Assembly (NCBI GenBank): GCA_012295225.1
Contig: WMKK01000002.1
Span: forward strand, 317,167 to 381,166
DNA: 64,000 nt
Direction: 5' to 3'
Source of the DNA: Ostreococcus mediterraneus
Lineage: Eukaryota > Chlorophyta > Mamiellophyceae > Mamiellales > Bathycoccaceae
Of this stretch, positions 44,193 to 54,325 are shown piece by piece. Every line of letters starts with the position of its first letter. Positions within the stretch are counted from its first letter, which is position 1. The translations under genes and the position numbers were made by a program. Below the pieces are notes generated by a model, which saw only the letters and a program-made list of their open reading frames with translations, made no database searches and was not told where the DNA came from.

Positions 44193-47100
44193 CTACGCCG
44201 TCATGCACGACGCGAGTTTCGCGGCGAGCGACGAAACTTCTTGGTCAGCGGCGACTCGAGCGGCGACGTCCAACGCCGCACGTAAAGCGCCTAAATGCGG
44301 TTCAATTGCGCGCAGCACTGGCTCATCCCCGGCAAGCAGCGCCGTGGCAACGCGCGTGGCGCCCATGCGTACAACATCTCCGCACGCGTGGTCACGAAGA
44401 ATCGATGTGATGGTTTGTACGAGCGGTACGGCGTGCTCAACGGCGTCGGCGCTCGCGGCGGTGTGGAACACCATCATCAATGCTTGTAGCGCCGCGGCTC
44501 TTATCTCGGGCTCACCGCGGTGCTCGGCACACGTCACTAATTGTGGTACACATGCGTTGACGAGTGCGTGTGTGTGCGCGGATTTAGGTCGTCGTGAGGT
44601 GGCGATGATGACGTTCATCATCGTCAGGCGCAGCGGAACATCCCGTCGGCGCTCGACAGCGTTGATCCACGCCGGTGCATCGTTGTCTTCAAGCGCACCG
44701 CATGCAAGACTTAGCACGCCTCTGAGTGTCGGACGCGACGATTGTGATGAAGATGCCGCCTTGGATGTCTTTATGGCCAAATTCTTGATTTCATCGTCAG
44801 AGATTTCGACGATGAGCGCGCGTCCAGACGTAGCCATCGGCGCGTCGTTCAATCGCAGTGACGCCGCCGGCGATTGCGGTTCGAGTAACGCACTGGACGT
44901 CTGCGGCATCTTTGTAGACATGTTGTTATCATCGCGATCGGTTGGTGATTGACTCTCAGCGACAATCAACGACGCCAGCGTCTCCATGGCGCCCATGTGT
45001 AACTTTGTCACGTCCATATCATCCGCAGACGCCGCGGGCCAGGTGAGCGCATCTGCGGCGAAAGTCCGAAGTTCATCTCTTCTAGCATCCGAAAATGCAT
45101 CCACACCTCGACTGGCTAACGCACAATTACACGAAAACATGCACGTCCGTACTCTAGCGAGATCATTACGCGATACTTTTGCTCCGGCGTACGCGTCGCG
45201 AAGCGCCGGGAAGAGTTCGCGCTCAATGATATCGGACGGCATGCGTCCGAATACTTCAGACGCGACGCGTCTGACGTCTTCGTACTCGTCTTGGATGTTC
45301 AACATTCGACGTAGAACGTGCGTATGAACGTCCTTGACGGATGATACGTCGTCAAAGGCGTCGAGCGGAAGCGCGCGGAGCACCAATACAGGCGCGAGTC
45401 TGTTGAAAATGTCAATCGCATCTTCATCTTCGTCGCCACTTCCTGATGATTTATCGTCGCTCTGTGAGTTGAATGCGGCAATGCAACTGTCAAATACGCG
45501 TGTGCGCGCCGGAATAACGCCAATCCACGGCATGAGTGCAATCATGGACTGATGAAACGCCGACGCCGCGGGAGCGTCGAACACGGCACGCGTGATTACT
45601 TGAGCTATGTTTGGCCAATCATCACTCGAAACAGTTTCGGCGAATCGCGTCAACAGCTTTGTTGCGCGACCGATCGCATCAGCGGTCGTTTTTGCGCGCT
45701 CCGCGTCCGCGCCAGCGTCTTCGGTTCGACTCATGGACGCGAGCGCGGAAAAGTACGTTTGCATGGCTTGAGCCGGCGAGCGTTGCTCGCTCAACATGGA
45801 TACGAATGCATCACCAGCAGCCGCGCGCTCTTCAGCATCCTTGGAAACCAAAAGACGAATGAGCGTTGGAAGCATAGTTTGAGGCGGTATATGAGCAAGC
45901 ACTGCTGTAGCCGCTTTACGCGATTCAATGTCCTTGTCTTTTAATCTCGGAAGCGTCGTCGTCGTCACCGCGGCGATGGTGTCATCAGTCATCTCCCGCC
46001 CGAGACGCAGTACTTCACTCAAAACATTCAACGCACTAATTTTGGCACTTCGTGCGCTTCCACCGCAGAGTTGCAATATGTTTATCAACGCGTCTTCCCG
46101 CGGATTTCTAGCCGTGAGATCTGCGACGAGGCGAGCGAATCCCGTAGAAATGACTTTATCATCCTCTTCCACGAGCGGCAAAACACCATTTAATAAAGAT
46201 TCACTTTGCTCTGTCCATCCTAAGTGCTCAGGTGCGAGCACAACTCGGATGAGTACCGCAGCAACGCTTTGAGCGACGACGTTTGAGCATCGAAGCGCCG
46301 GGAGGAGCACAACAGCGACGTTTTCTTGCAACATTTCATCCAACGCGCGCGCGGTTTCTTCACTCACCATGGACGCAAACACCTCACGATTACTGTGGTC
46401 GATGCCAAGCCGTCCTAAGTTTAATCCGATCGTGATAAGCGCATGAGCCACACCGGTCGCGGCATTTTCGTCGTCAGAGTTTACCATGTCGCTCGCCGCG
46501 CTGAATGCGCCTTTGAGCGCGCTGAGCAGCTTTGTCTCGTCCTTTTTTGACTTGATCGGCATAAGTGCCGGCGCCCAATCGCTCCAGATTTGCGTCACGA
46601 GCCGCGACTTTGCTAATATCATACCGTTTCTCTCTCCTTCGTCTACGTCGCCGTTTGCAGGAAGGTTGCGCCGACTGGTCGATGCCGTCGGCGCTTCGAG
46701 ACACTCTCTCGCGCGTTCGCAACTTTCCCGAAATATCCCGCACCCCGAGCTCTCGGGCGCCCAAGACTCGACAACGGCAATTACACGCGTAAATGCTGGC
46801 ACGCATTCGAGCAAATCGAAACCACCATCGCTATCATTCGAGCTGAGCGCCGCACGGCCGCCGAGGCTCGTAAACGCCTCGCAAGCCGCCGTGCCCAATC
46901 GCGTCGGTTTTCCCGATCCGTGCGCGCGTGTCGCGTCACAGAGCGCCCGTAAAGTATCACGTACGTCGAACACCGCGCGCACGTCGACGTCTGCACTCGC
47001 GATGGCGTCGATACCGACGCACGAGTTGAGCGCGCGCGTTGCGTCATCACTGGCCTTTACGCGCGCGCTCAACGCGTCACCTATCGCACGCGCGCTCGAT

Positions 47101-47351
47101 GCATCCGCTTGGCACATGCAAACCAACGCCCCCTTTGCGCTCTTACTCCCCGCGATGCGCGCTAAGATTGGATCGAGCGCGCTGTCGATGGTTTGCACGT
47201 TTCGAGCGCGCGCGCGCAGCGTAGCTAACGATTCGACGACATCGCGGTGCGTACGCGCGCTCGACGTCGACGGCGTGGCGTCGATGCGCTTGAAGATCTT
47301 CGCATCGGCGCTTAGGACGACGCGCAGCGCGTCGGCGAGGGCGTCCGCCAT
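44193..47351 (-). CDS. Conserved plant-type ARM/HEAT-repeat protein
   Basis: A 1,052-residue protein that is mostly alpha-helical repeats. Many paired helices of the type ALINILQLCGGSARSAKISALNVLSEVL are visible, as is a disordered acidic insert near residue 600 (SDDKSSGSGDEDEDA). The segment IFNRLAPVLVLRALPLDAFDD resembles a plant ARM-repeat family of unknown function. No enzyme motif is present. A scaffold or transport role is possible, but nothing here settles it. The start is the first ATG (MADALADALRVV); the frame extends upstream only from a GTG. It lies 74 bases after the 3' end of the tandem AlkB gene. Confidence 0.8.
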   Translation of the reverse strand: MADALADALRVVLSADAKIFKRIDATPSTSSARTHRDVVESLATLRARARNVQTIDSALDPILARIAGSKSAKGALVCMCQADASSARAIGDALSARVKASDDATRALNSCVGIDAIASADVDVRAVFDVRDTLRALCDATRAHGSGKPTRLGTAACEAFTSLGGRAALSSNDSDGGFDLLECVPAFTRVIAVVESWAPESSGCGIFRESCERARECLEAPTASTSRRNLPANGDVDEGERNGMILAKSRLVTQIWSDWAPALMPIKSKKDETKLLSALKGAFSAASDMVNSDDENAATGVAHALITIGLNLGRLGIDHSNREVFASMVSEETARALDEMLQENVAVVLLPALRCSNVVAQSVAAVLIRVVLAPEHLGWTEQSESLLNGVLPLVEEDDKVISTGFARLVADLTARNPREDALINILQLCGGSARSAKISALNVLSEVLRLGREMTDDTIAAVTTTTLPRLKDKDIESRKAATAVLAHIPPQTMLPTLIRLLVSKDAEERAAAGDAFVSMLSEQRSPAQAMQTYFSALASMSRTEDAGADAERAKTTADAIGRATKLLTRFAETVSSDDWPNIAQVITRAVFDAPAASAFHQSMIALMPWIGVIPARTRVFDSCIAAFNSQSDDKSSGSGDEDEDAIDIFNRLAPVLVLRALPLDAFDDVSSVKDVHTHVLRRMLNIQDEYEDVRRVASEVFGRMPSDIIERELFPALRDAYAGAKVSRNDLARVRTCMFSCNCALASRGVDAFSDARRDELRTFAADALTWPAASADDMDVTKLHMGAMETLASLIVAESQSPTDRDDNNMSTKMPQTSSALLEPQSPAASLRLNDAPMATSGRALIVEISDDEIKNLAIKTSKAASSSQSSRPTLRGVLSLACGALEDNDAPAWINAVERRRDVPLRLTMMNVIIATSRRPKSAHTHALVNACVPQLVTCAEHRGEPEIRAAALQALMMVFHTAASADAVEHAVPLVQTITSILRDHACGDVVRMGATRVATALLAGDEPVLRAIEPHLGALRAALDVAARVAADQEVSSLAAKLASCMTA

Positions 47352-47425
47352 GGTTCCGCGCGCCGCGGTGTGTCGTTGGACGCGCGCGACGTTCACAAGG
47401 CTACTTCTACGTGTCTATCATCGCG

Positions 47426-48457
47426 CTATTTTTTCGTGGATTTCACGACACCCGATTCGCGAAACGTCACACTCACTCGCCGCTCGCCGAGTAAATCTTC
47501 GTTGTTGATTGAATGCTGGTAATCGTACCGCACGCTGCCGGATTGAATTTGCAACGAGCGGCGCGGCAAATGGACGCGAATCTTCTTCGTCGGGTGCTTT
47601 TCGTCGATATACGTCATCACACAGTCGGCGTTGAGCGACAGATTGACCAAAATATCAGATGACAGCTGCCTGTCATCGCAATGCGGTAGCAACACCGAAC
47701 CACGCGACTTTAGATAGTTAATCGCGTTGCATTCGTTTGGTTCAAAGTTGCGCAACGTTTCGTGCGCCCGAGCGAAACGCTCAATCACGAGCCGACGCAA
47801 AATAGCTGGCATGGCGAAACGCGCGCGTTCGACGACGCGTTTAGCTAAATTCACCTCAACACCGTATCGCTTGCCCTCATGCGCGCCATTGAACGATGAA
47901 TCTTTCCACGGATTCACCGTGTCGTCGTCGATGAAATTCACGATGTCGCGTTCTTCATCCTCGGTGATAAAGTTCTCCAGCAAAAAGTGTCCAGAGAGCG
48001 GCACTTTCGCCAGCCGCTTCGCCGCGCGCGTCATCTCCGCAAACGCATCATGCGAAGCACGCTCTTCCTCCTCATCGCCGCTGCCTTCATCGCGTCGTCG
48101 CCGTCGCGTTCGATCCAACCAACCGCCCTCCAACGCGTCGCTCGGCGCGTACCCCGTCGTCGTCTTCCCCGTATGCGCGCGCCGACCGCGATGTTCGATC
48201 ACGCGCGGGAGCGACGCACGCGCCTTCTCAGCGCGCTCACGTATCTCTATCGTCTCCGTCGTCATCTTTCTCGTCGTCACCGCATCATCGTCACCGACCG
48301 CGCACCCATCGAGATGGTCGTTAATCGAAAACAACGCCACGTGTTTCGAACACGTCGGACACCGCACGAACCTCGACGCCGACGTCGACGGATCGCCGCC
48401 GCGCGCGCCACCACCGCGCCGCGCGTTCGTCGCCAGCGCCTCGAACGCATCGCGCAT
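47426..48457 (-). CDS. AlkB-like 2-oxoglutarate/Fe(II) dioxygenase with N-terminal UBZ4 zinc finger
   Basis: A 343-residue protein. Near the N-terminus, CPTC-x11-H-x3-C (Cys33, Cys36, His48, Cys52) is the Rad18-type UBZ4 ubiquitin-binding signature. After a basic/acidic linker comes an AlkB fold (about 155-340). Fe(II) ligands are His-x-Asp in LLPHCDDR (about 257) and a later His in YDYQHSI. 2-oxoglutarate contacts include the terminal RRVSVTFR. AlkB enzymes remove methyl or alkyl groups from nucleic acids or proteins; the UBZ4 suggests recruitment to ubiquitinated sites such as damaged replication forks, which is inference. The start is the first ATG, 30 residues before the finger. The frame continues upstream from a TTG, but that part is Arg/Gly repeats. 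Confidence 0.86.
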   Translation of the reverse strand: MRDAFEALATNARRGGGARGGDPSTSASRFVRCPTCSKHVALFSINDHLDGCAVGDDDAVTTRKMTTETIEIRERAEKARASLPRVIEHRGRRAHTGKTTTGYAPSDALEGGWLDRTRRRRRDEGSGDEEEERASHDAFAEMTRAAKRLAKVPLSGHFLLENFITEDEERDIVNFIDDDTVNPWKDSSFNGAHEGKRYGVEVNLAKRVVERARFAMPAILRRLVIERFARAHETLRNFEPNECNAINYLKSRGSVLLPHCDDRQLSSDILVNLSLNADCVMTYIDEKHPTKKIRVHLPRRSLQIQSGSVRYDYQHSINNEDLLGERRVSVTFRESGVVKSTKK

Positions 48458-48986
48458 CGCGCGCGCGTCGCGTGCGTCTCTGACGCCGTCCAACACCGTT
48501 CGTCGCGCGCACAGCACACAAAAAGATGACGGTGGGTGACGTTGAGGACTTTGACGACGACGACGCGTCGCGCGACCGCGACCGCGACCGCGACCGCGCG
48601 CGAGAGAAAGAAAACATGCGAACGCCGCCGTCCCCGTCGCGTCGCGCCACAAAAGAGGGTTTGCGTGACGCGCCGACGCGAACGCGAACGCGAACGCGAA
48701 CGGACCACGCGCGTGGTCGTCTCTTGACCCACTCGTCCCTGGTCATGAACGGTCGTTTCGCGTTTTGAATATCTCAATCCGGCGAAAAGTCAAACGCGCG
48801 CCGTCGTCGTCCACACCGCGCGCGTCACACGTGCGCGCGAGAGTGCGCGAACACACACCGCGCGCGAGTGCGATCGTCCTCAGGGTGCGCATCACACGCC
48901 GCGCACCGTTCGCGCGGCGCACACCCGTGACGAGGCGCTCGATCGCATCGTGATTGCGCCAGCGCACGTGAGAGGTGGTTAGGACG
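48458..48986. promoter_or_regulatory. Divergent upstream region of the AlkB and phosphorylase genes
   Basis: A 529-base GC-rich spacer with two hexanucleotide microsatellites: CGCGAC-type at about 48575-48600 and CGAACG/GCGAAC-type at about 48677-48703. No coding frame with family similarity is present. Both genes point away from it. Confidence 0.45.
48575..48703. repeat. Two hexanucleotide microsatellites
   Basis: About four copies of GACCGC/CGCGAC near 48575-48600 and about five copies of GCGAAC near 48677-48703, separated by about 75 bases of non-repeat sequence. They lie in the spacer between two divergent genes. Confidence 0.75.
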
Positions 48987-51900
48987 ATGCTGCGGTCGGC
49001 GACGATCGCGCCTCGCGTGAGGTCATGCGCGAGCGCGACGACGCGATCACGCGCGCGCATACCGTCACGGGATGTGCGATACGTGTGTGCGAGCGCTCGC
49101 GGGGCGATTCGCGCGGTGCGTGCGGTGGCGGGTGACGCGCCGGCGAGCGCGCGGGAGGGCGATGATTACTTTGCGACCATTGAGATCGACACGTCGAGCG
49201 ACGACGCGTATACGATTATTTCGATACGCGATGCGCCGAATAAGCCTGGGACGTTGCGCGTGATATCCACTGCGTTGGCTGATTTGGGGTTGAATATTGA
49301 AAAGGCGGTGGTTGACGCGAGCGATAGCGGGTTGAAGGTTTCGGATTGCTTCTACGTCACCGACGCCGACGGCGGGAAAGTTATGGACGCGGCGGATGTG
49401 GAGAATATCAAAATTTGTTTGACGATGATTTTGAAGGCTCATTTTTCGCATGGGAGTGATTTTGCACGACCGGATGGGCAGGATGATCGACGGTCTGTGG
49501 CGCAAGGTGGCGGGGACGAGGAACGCCGACAGCACTCGTTGTTGTACTCGTTGATGGATCGATACTTGAAGAACGACGTCATGTCTGTGCAAGAGTCAAT
49601 CGTGAATCACGTCGAGTATACGATGGCGAGAAATAGATATCAGTTTGATGATTTTGAGGCGTACCAAGCCGCGTCTTTTTCCGTCCGCGATCGCTTGATC
49701 GAGAGTTGGAACGATACGCAACAACACTTTCGTGACAAGAGCCCGAAACGCGTGTACTACCTTTCCATGGAGTTTTTAATGGGTCGTTCTTTGTTGAACT
49801 CGTTGCACAACTTGGACATCAAGTCAAATTACTCCGAAGCATTGCAACAGCTCGGGTATAAGCTCGAGATTTTGGTCGAAAAGGAGCGCGACGCCGCGCT
49901 CGGGAATGGAGGTTTAGGTCGCCTCGCGTCGTGCTTTCTCGATTCCATGGCCACTGAAGATTTGCCAGCGTGGGGATATGGCATCCGCTACCAGTACGGT
50001 ATGTTCCAACAAACCCTGCACGATGGCTTCCAGCACGAGCACCCCGATTACTGGCTCAACTTTGGTAACCCTTGGGAAATCGAGCGACCGTATATTACGT
50101 ACCCAGTCGGTTTCTATGGCGGCGTGACGATCACCGAGTCAAACGGAGTGAAAAAGTTTGATTGGGTTCCGGGTGAGAGGATCAGCGCTGTGGCTTATGA
50201 CAACCCCATTCCGGGTTGGAACACGCCAAACACGATTAACTTGCGATTGTGGAGCGCCAAGCCGTCGAGTGAGTTTGATTTGGAATCATTCAACACTGGC
50301 GATTACGTGCAGGCGATTTTAAGTAAGCAACGCGCGGAGACAATCTCATCCGTGCTCTACCCAGACGATCGCACGTACCAAGGTAAAGAACTGCGTTTGA
50401 AGCAGCAATATTTCATGGTTTCGGCCACGCTTCAAGACGTCATTCGTCGCTACTTGGTCAATCACACGAGCTTTGATGAGTTCCCGAATCAAGTCGCATT
50501 GCAATTGAACGACACGCACCCGACCATCGGTGTCCCAGAGTTGATGCGCTTGCTCATGGATGAGCACGGTCTCGGTTGGACAAAGTCCTGGGACATCACC
50601 TCAAAGGTTTTCAGTTTCACCAATCACACCGTACTTCCCGAGGCACTCGAGAAGTGGCCAATTGCGTTGGTTGAGAAGGTGCTTCCGCGTCACATGCAAA
50701 TCATTTACGATATCAACTGGCGATTCGTTCAAGAGCTCAGAGGTGTTCTCGGCGATGACTACATTCGCATTGGCCGCATGAGTATCATTGAGGAAAGTAC
50801 TGGCGAGAAGATGGTGCGCATGGCACACCTCGCCATGGTTGCGTCACACACCGTGAATGGCGTCGCCGCGATTCACAGCGAACTCATCAAGACGACCATT
50901 TTCAAAGACTTTTACGAGTTGATGCCGGAGAAGTTTCAAAATAAGACAAACGGCGTGACTCAACGTCGCTGGCTTGCGTTTTGCAACCCGAAGCTTCGCG
51001 ATTTGATTTCGAAAACGCTCGGGGACGACGTTTGGATTCGTGAGTTGGACATGCTCAAAGGTCTCGAAAAGTACGCTGACGACGTTGAGTTTCAATCGGA
51101 ATGGCGCGCGATCAAGCATGCGAATAAAGAGCGATTAGCGGAATTCATTCAGCAAAAAACGGGGACAGTTGTGAACCCCAACGCTTTGTTTGACATCCAA
51201 GTCAAGCGTATTCACGAGTATAAGCGTCAGTTGCTCAATGTTTTGTCAATCGTGCACCGGTACAACGCCATCAAGGCCGCGACGCCAAAAGAGCGCGAGA
51301 GCATGGTACCGCGCGTGTGCGTGATTGGTGGTAAAGCGGCCCCGGGTTACGACATGGCAAAGCGTATCATCAAGCTCGTGTGCTCGGTTGGGGACAAGGT
51401 GAACAACGATCCGGACGTCGGCGATTTGCTCAAGTTGGTGTTCATTCCGGATTACAACGTCAGCAGCGCTGAAATTATTGTCCCGGGTTCTGAACTTTCG
51501 CAGCATATTTCTACCGCCGGCACCGAAGCCTCGGGAACATCAAACATGAAATTTGCGATGAATGGCTGCTTAATCATCGGCACCATGGATGGGGCAAACG
51601 TAGAGATTGCCGAAGAGATTGGCAAGGAGAACATGTTCATCTTTGGCGCGAGCGCAACTGAGGTGCCTATTTTGCGCGCGGAACGATCGAGATTCAAGAC
51701 ACCACCAGAGTTCGACGCTGTAGTGACACAAATTCGTTCCGGTGCGTTCGGATGGGCTGAATACTTTGCCCCAGTTTGCGACGCCGTGCATGGCGGCGCC
51801 GACTATTACTTGCTCGCCAACGATTTTGCTGATTACTTGCGAGCGCAGCAGCTCGTCGATGCTACGTACCAGGACGAGGCTAAATGGACGAAGATGAGCA

Positions 51901-52004
51901 TCTTATCTACCGCAGGTTCTGGAAAATTTAGTTCTGATCGTACCATTCGCGAGTACGCCAAGGAAATCTGGGGCATCGAGCCGTGCAGGCGACCTTCGCC
52001 GTGA
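48987..52004 (+). CDS. PHO: Plastid-type starch (alpha-glucan) phosphorylase with an N-terminal ACT domain
   Basis: A 1,005-residue enzyme that adds or removes glucose-1-phosphate units on starch. The N-terminal 55 residues are Arg/Ala/Ser-rich, like a plastid transit peptide. An ACT domain lies at about 62-155 (TIISIRDAPNKPGTLRVISTALADLGLNIEKAVVDAS...), a ligand-sensing fold of amino-acid and nucleotide control proteins. The phosphorylase core follows from about 180, with NGGLGRLASCFLDS, YGIRYQYGMF, QLNDTHPTIGVPELMR, DIQVKRIHEYKRQLLN and the PLP-lysine box TSNMKFAMNG (Lys855). The long L78 loop of plant plastidial phosphorylase is absent (LKQQYFMVSATLQDVIRR runs straight on). The start is the first ATG; the frame opens only at a GTG above it. 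Allosteric control by a small molecule is inferred. Confidence 0.94.
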   Translation: MLRSATIAPRVRSCASATTRSRARIPSRDVRYVCASARGAIRAVRAVAGDAPASAREGDDYFATIEIDTSSDDAYTIISIRDAPNKPGTLRVISTALADLGLNIEKAVVDASDSGLKVSDCFYVTDADGGKVMDAADVENIKICLTMILKAHFSHGSDFARPDGQDDRRSVAQGGGDEERRQHSLLYSLMDRYLKNDVMSVQESIVNHVEYTMARNRYQFDDFEAYQAASFSVRDRLIESWNDTQQHFRDKSPKRVYYLSMEFLMGRSLLNSLHNLDIKSNYSEALQQLGYKLEILVEKERDAALGNGGLGRLASCFLDSMATEDLPAWGYGIRYQYGMFQQTLHDGFQHEHPDYWLNFGNPWEIERPYITYPVGFYGGVTITESNGVKKFDWVPGERISAVAYDNPIPGWNTPNTINLRLWSAKPSSEFDLESFNTGDYVQAILSKQRAETISSVLYPDDRTYQGKELRLKQQYFMVSATLQDVIRRYLVNHTSFDEFPNQVALQLNDTHPTIGVPELMRLLMDEHGLGWTKSWDITSKVFSFTNHTVLPEALEKWPIALVEKVLPRHMQIIYDINWRFVQELRGVLGDDYIRIGRMSIIEESTGEKMVRMAHLAMVASHTVNGVAAIHSELIKTTIFKDFYELMPEKFQNKTNGVTQRRWLAFCNPKLRDLISKTLGDDVWIRELDMLKGLEKYADDVEFQSEWRAIKHANKERLAEFIQQKTGTVVNPNALFDIQVKRIHEYKRQLLNVLSIVHRYNAIKAATPKERESMVPRVCVIGGKAAPGYDMAKRIIKLVCSVGDKVNNDPDVGDLLKLVFIPDYNVSSAEIIVPGSELSQHISTAGTEASGTSNMKFAMNGCLIIGTMDGANVEIAEEIGKENMFIFGASATEVPILRAERSRFKTPPEFDAVVTQIRSGAFGWAEYFAPVCDAVHGGADYYLLANDFADYLRAQQLVDATYQDEAKWTKMSILSTAGSGKFSSDRTIREYAKEIWGIEPCRRPSP

Positions 52005-52170
52005 ACAGTCGCCGTCTCTGTCGCCGCCGCAGCGCGCGACGAGCGTGACTGACGCTTTTTTACACAAAGCGCTCATCCACCGCTGTCACCTTTCATCTGA
52101 TTCCCAAATAAAACACAACACATTGTACGCGCGCTTCGCATTTTTGTAATTATTATCGTCACGCTCTGTC

Positions 52171-52177
52171 TATAAAA
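52171..52177 (+). promoter_or_regulatory. Candidate TATA box of the GCP4 gene
   Basis: TATAAAA within CTGTCTATAAAACTT, 94 bases upstream of the GCP4 start codon. Motif match only. Confidence 0.4.
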
Positions 52178-52264
52178 CTTATCAGTCGAGTCAACGCGAC
52201 AGTTAGGACGAAATAATCCTTTCAGTCCAAGTGATCACATTCTCCACACACCGCGCCTCGCGGG

Positions 52265-54184
52265 ATGATTCCAGACCTTCTGCTCGCCCTCTTGGGTGTA
52301 CCTGGGGATGTTTTCGTTCGTGACGCAAAAACGTGCGCGCTCGCCGTCGCGAACGACATTGATTTCATTTCTTCAACCGAGCGCCAACGCTTCAACGCTG
52401 TGGTGCGCGTGGGGACGTCCTATGCCGTGCTCGAGCGCACGATCGCGCAGTGCATGGATACCGCGGTCGAAGACGCGCACGGGCGCGTGTTCCGTCGAAG
52501 TGTTTATCGCCGCGCGCTGGCTAGGGCGTTGAAGGATGAGTTGAGCGCGTACGAGGGGAAAATTTTAAAACTTGAACAAGACGCGTTGCGTGGCGCGAGC
52601 GCGTCTTCCATGGTGAGCACGATCGAAAGTGCGCTCCATGGCGATGATGTCGTGTTGAGAGCGTTATGTGAGAGTTTTGAGGGCGTCTTCGAGGATGAAA
52701 ATGTGATTGGGAGCGACGTGATGCGAGCGGCGCGAGACGCTTGGTTACGCGCCGGGCATCCAGAAGCTCGAGAGGCGTTTGAGCGAGTGTATTGGAAGGT
52801 GACGCAGGTGATGATGCAACAAATGTTAGGGTGGTGCGCGTATGGAACGATTGTGGATCCATGTGAAGAGTTTTTCGTGAAATCAGTGGCGGATGGAGAC
52901 AATAGTGACGACGCGGATGGGAGCGGTGTTTGGCATAAGAGCCATCGAGTGGCGTTGGAGCGATTGCCGCCCGCCGTCGAGCTCGAAACCGCAGAGGCTA
53001 TTTCATTCATAGGTCGCGGAGTGAGAATTTTAACGCATCCGACGAAAGGAGAGAGCGCTTCGGGACGGTTTGATGCCGATGCATACGCGAAGACAACGAC
53101 TGCGCGTATTCGTAAATTAGCCGCCGCGGATGCGTTTGAGCCGCGCGAATTTGAAGCCGTTGTCGAGGTTTTGCGTGCTGAAATCGCTAGAGCGTTAGGA
53201 AAAGTATTGCTTGACGACGCAAAGTTGGTCACGCATTTGAACACCATGCGAGGCTTCTATTTTCTAGGCAAGGGGGATTTGTTCTCCATGTTTTTGGATG
53301 ATGCGCGGAATTTGCTGGCGCTGCCGCCAAAGCCCGGGAGTGCCAGCCGCGATTTGGCGACACCATTCGCGCTCGCCGTGTCGAGAGGTATTCTAAAGGA
53401 AGATAGTTTCACAGAATCGTTCAGGTTGTCGTACTCATCAGTGCTCACGCAAGATGCACAAGCGTCATCCTCAGCGACGGCGCCTTCGCCGACGAGTGCG
53501 TTTGCTCCGCGCGTGCGAATTCCTGGATACGATACTTGGGATGGCATCGGCCTCGAATGTGCTGTGCCGTGGCCGATGGGCATATTCTTAACCGAAGAAT
53601 CTCTGGATCGGTATCGAACCATATTCAGATATTTGTTCCGGTTGAAGCGCGTGCAGTACGATTTGCAGGATGTCTGGGTGCGCTTGCGCCGAACAGACTT
53701 GAAGTTTACGCTTCGATTGCGCCATTCCATGGCGATGTTGATCGAAAATTGGCTGACATACATCCAAGTGGATATCATCGAGGTCGAGTTTCAAAAGATG
53801 CTTGCCGTCATTGGTTCTACTACGGATTTTAACAAGTGCACGTTGGCGCACCGCGAGTATTTAGCCACCGTCATGGCGCAATCCTTCCTCGATGTCGGCT
53901 CCATCACAAGCATCTTTGAAGACATTTTCGCCCTCACGCGCGAGCTGTGCGTGACGTGCGTGAACTATGCTAACGGTCAAGGCTTACCCGCTGATTGGGA
54001 TGACCGATCTGCCTACTTGCGTCGGCAGTTCGATAAGGAAAGCGCGGAATTATTCGACTCACTCCGCTCGACGCACACGCATACGCGAGCGCGGAATTTC
54101 CTGCTACGCTTCAATTTTAACGACCATTTCGATGGCGCGCGCTCTGAAACCTTTGCATCGCGTTTTGAATCCCTAGAAATGTAA
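52265..54184 (+). CDS. GCP4: Gamma-tubulin complex component 4
   Basis: A 639-residue member of the GCP family, which nucleates microtubules. The start (MIPDLLLALLGVPGDVFV) matches GCP4 homologues. The first grip motif is seen at about 160-210 (WKVTQVMMQQMLGWCAYGTIVDPCEEFFV). The second lies at about 440-600, with RTIFRYLFRLKRVQYDLQDVW and EYLATVMAQSFLDVGSI. There are no long disordered inserts, which fits the compact GCP4 rather than GCP2/3/5/6. The gene is intronless. It lies 260 bases after the phosphorylase gene. Confidence 0.93.
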   Translation: MIPDLLLALLGVPGDVFVRDAKTCALAVANDIDFISSTERQRFNAVVRVGTSYAVLERTIAQCMDTAVEDAHGRVFRRSVYRRALARALKDELSAYEGKILKLEQDALRGASASSMVSTIESALHGDDVVLRALCESFEGVFEDENVIGSDVMRAARDAWLRAGHPEAREAFERVYWKVTQVMMQQMLGWCAYGTIVDPCEEFFVKSVADGDNSDDADGSGVWHKSHRVALERLPPAVELETAEAISFIGRGVRILTHPTKGESASGRFDADAYAKTTTARIRKLAAADAFEPREFEAVVEVLRAEIARALGKVLLDDAKLVTHLNTMRGFYFLGKGDLFSMFLDDARNLLALPPKPGSASRDLATPFALAVSRGILKEDSFTESFRLSYSSVLTQDAQASSSATAPSPTSAFAPRVRIPGYDTWDGIGLECAVPWPMGIFLTEESLDRYRTIFRYLFRLKRVQYDLQDVWVRLRRTDLKFTLRLRHSMAMLIENWLTYIQVDIIEVEFQKMLAVIGSTTDFNKCTLAHREYLATVMAQSFLDVGSITSIFEDIFALTRELCVTCVNYANGQGLPADWDDRSAYLRRQFDKESAELFDSLRSTHTHTRARNFLLRFNFNDHFDGARSETFASRFESLEM

Positions 54185-54325
54185 TTTTATCATAGGCTCG
54201 CACGCGGTTGTGAAGACACCGTGTCTCCAATCCCATAAGAACCGCAAACGTCGTCCCGTCCCGGCGCGCGATGAGTGGATAACAGCTCGAAGCTTATCTC
54301 ATACCATCGTCACTTCTCTCCAGTC

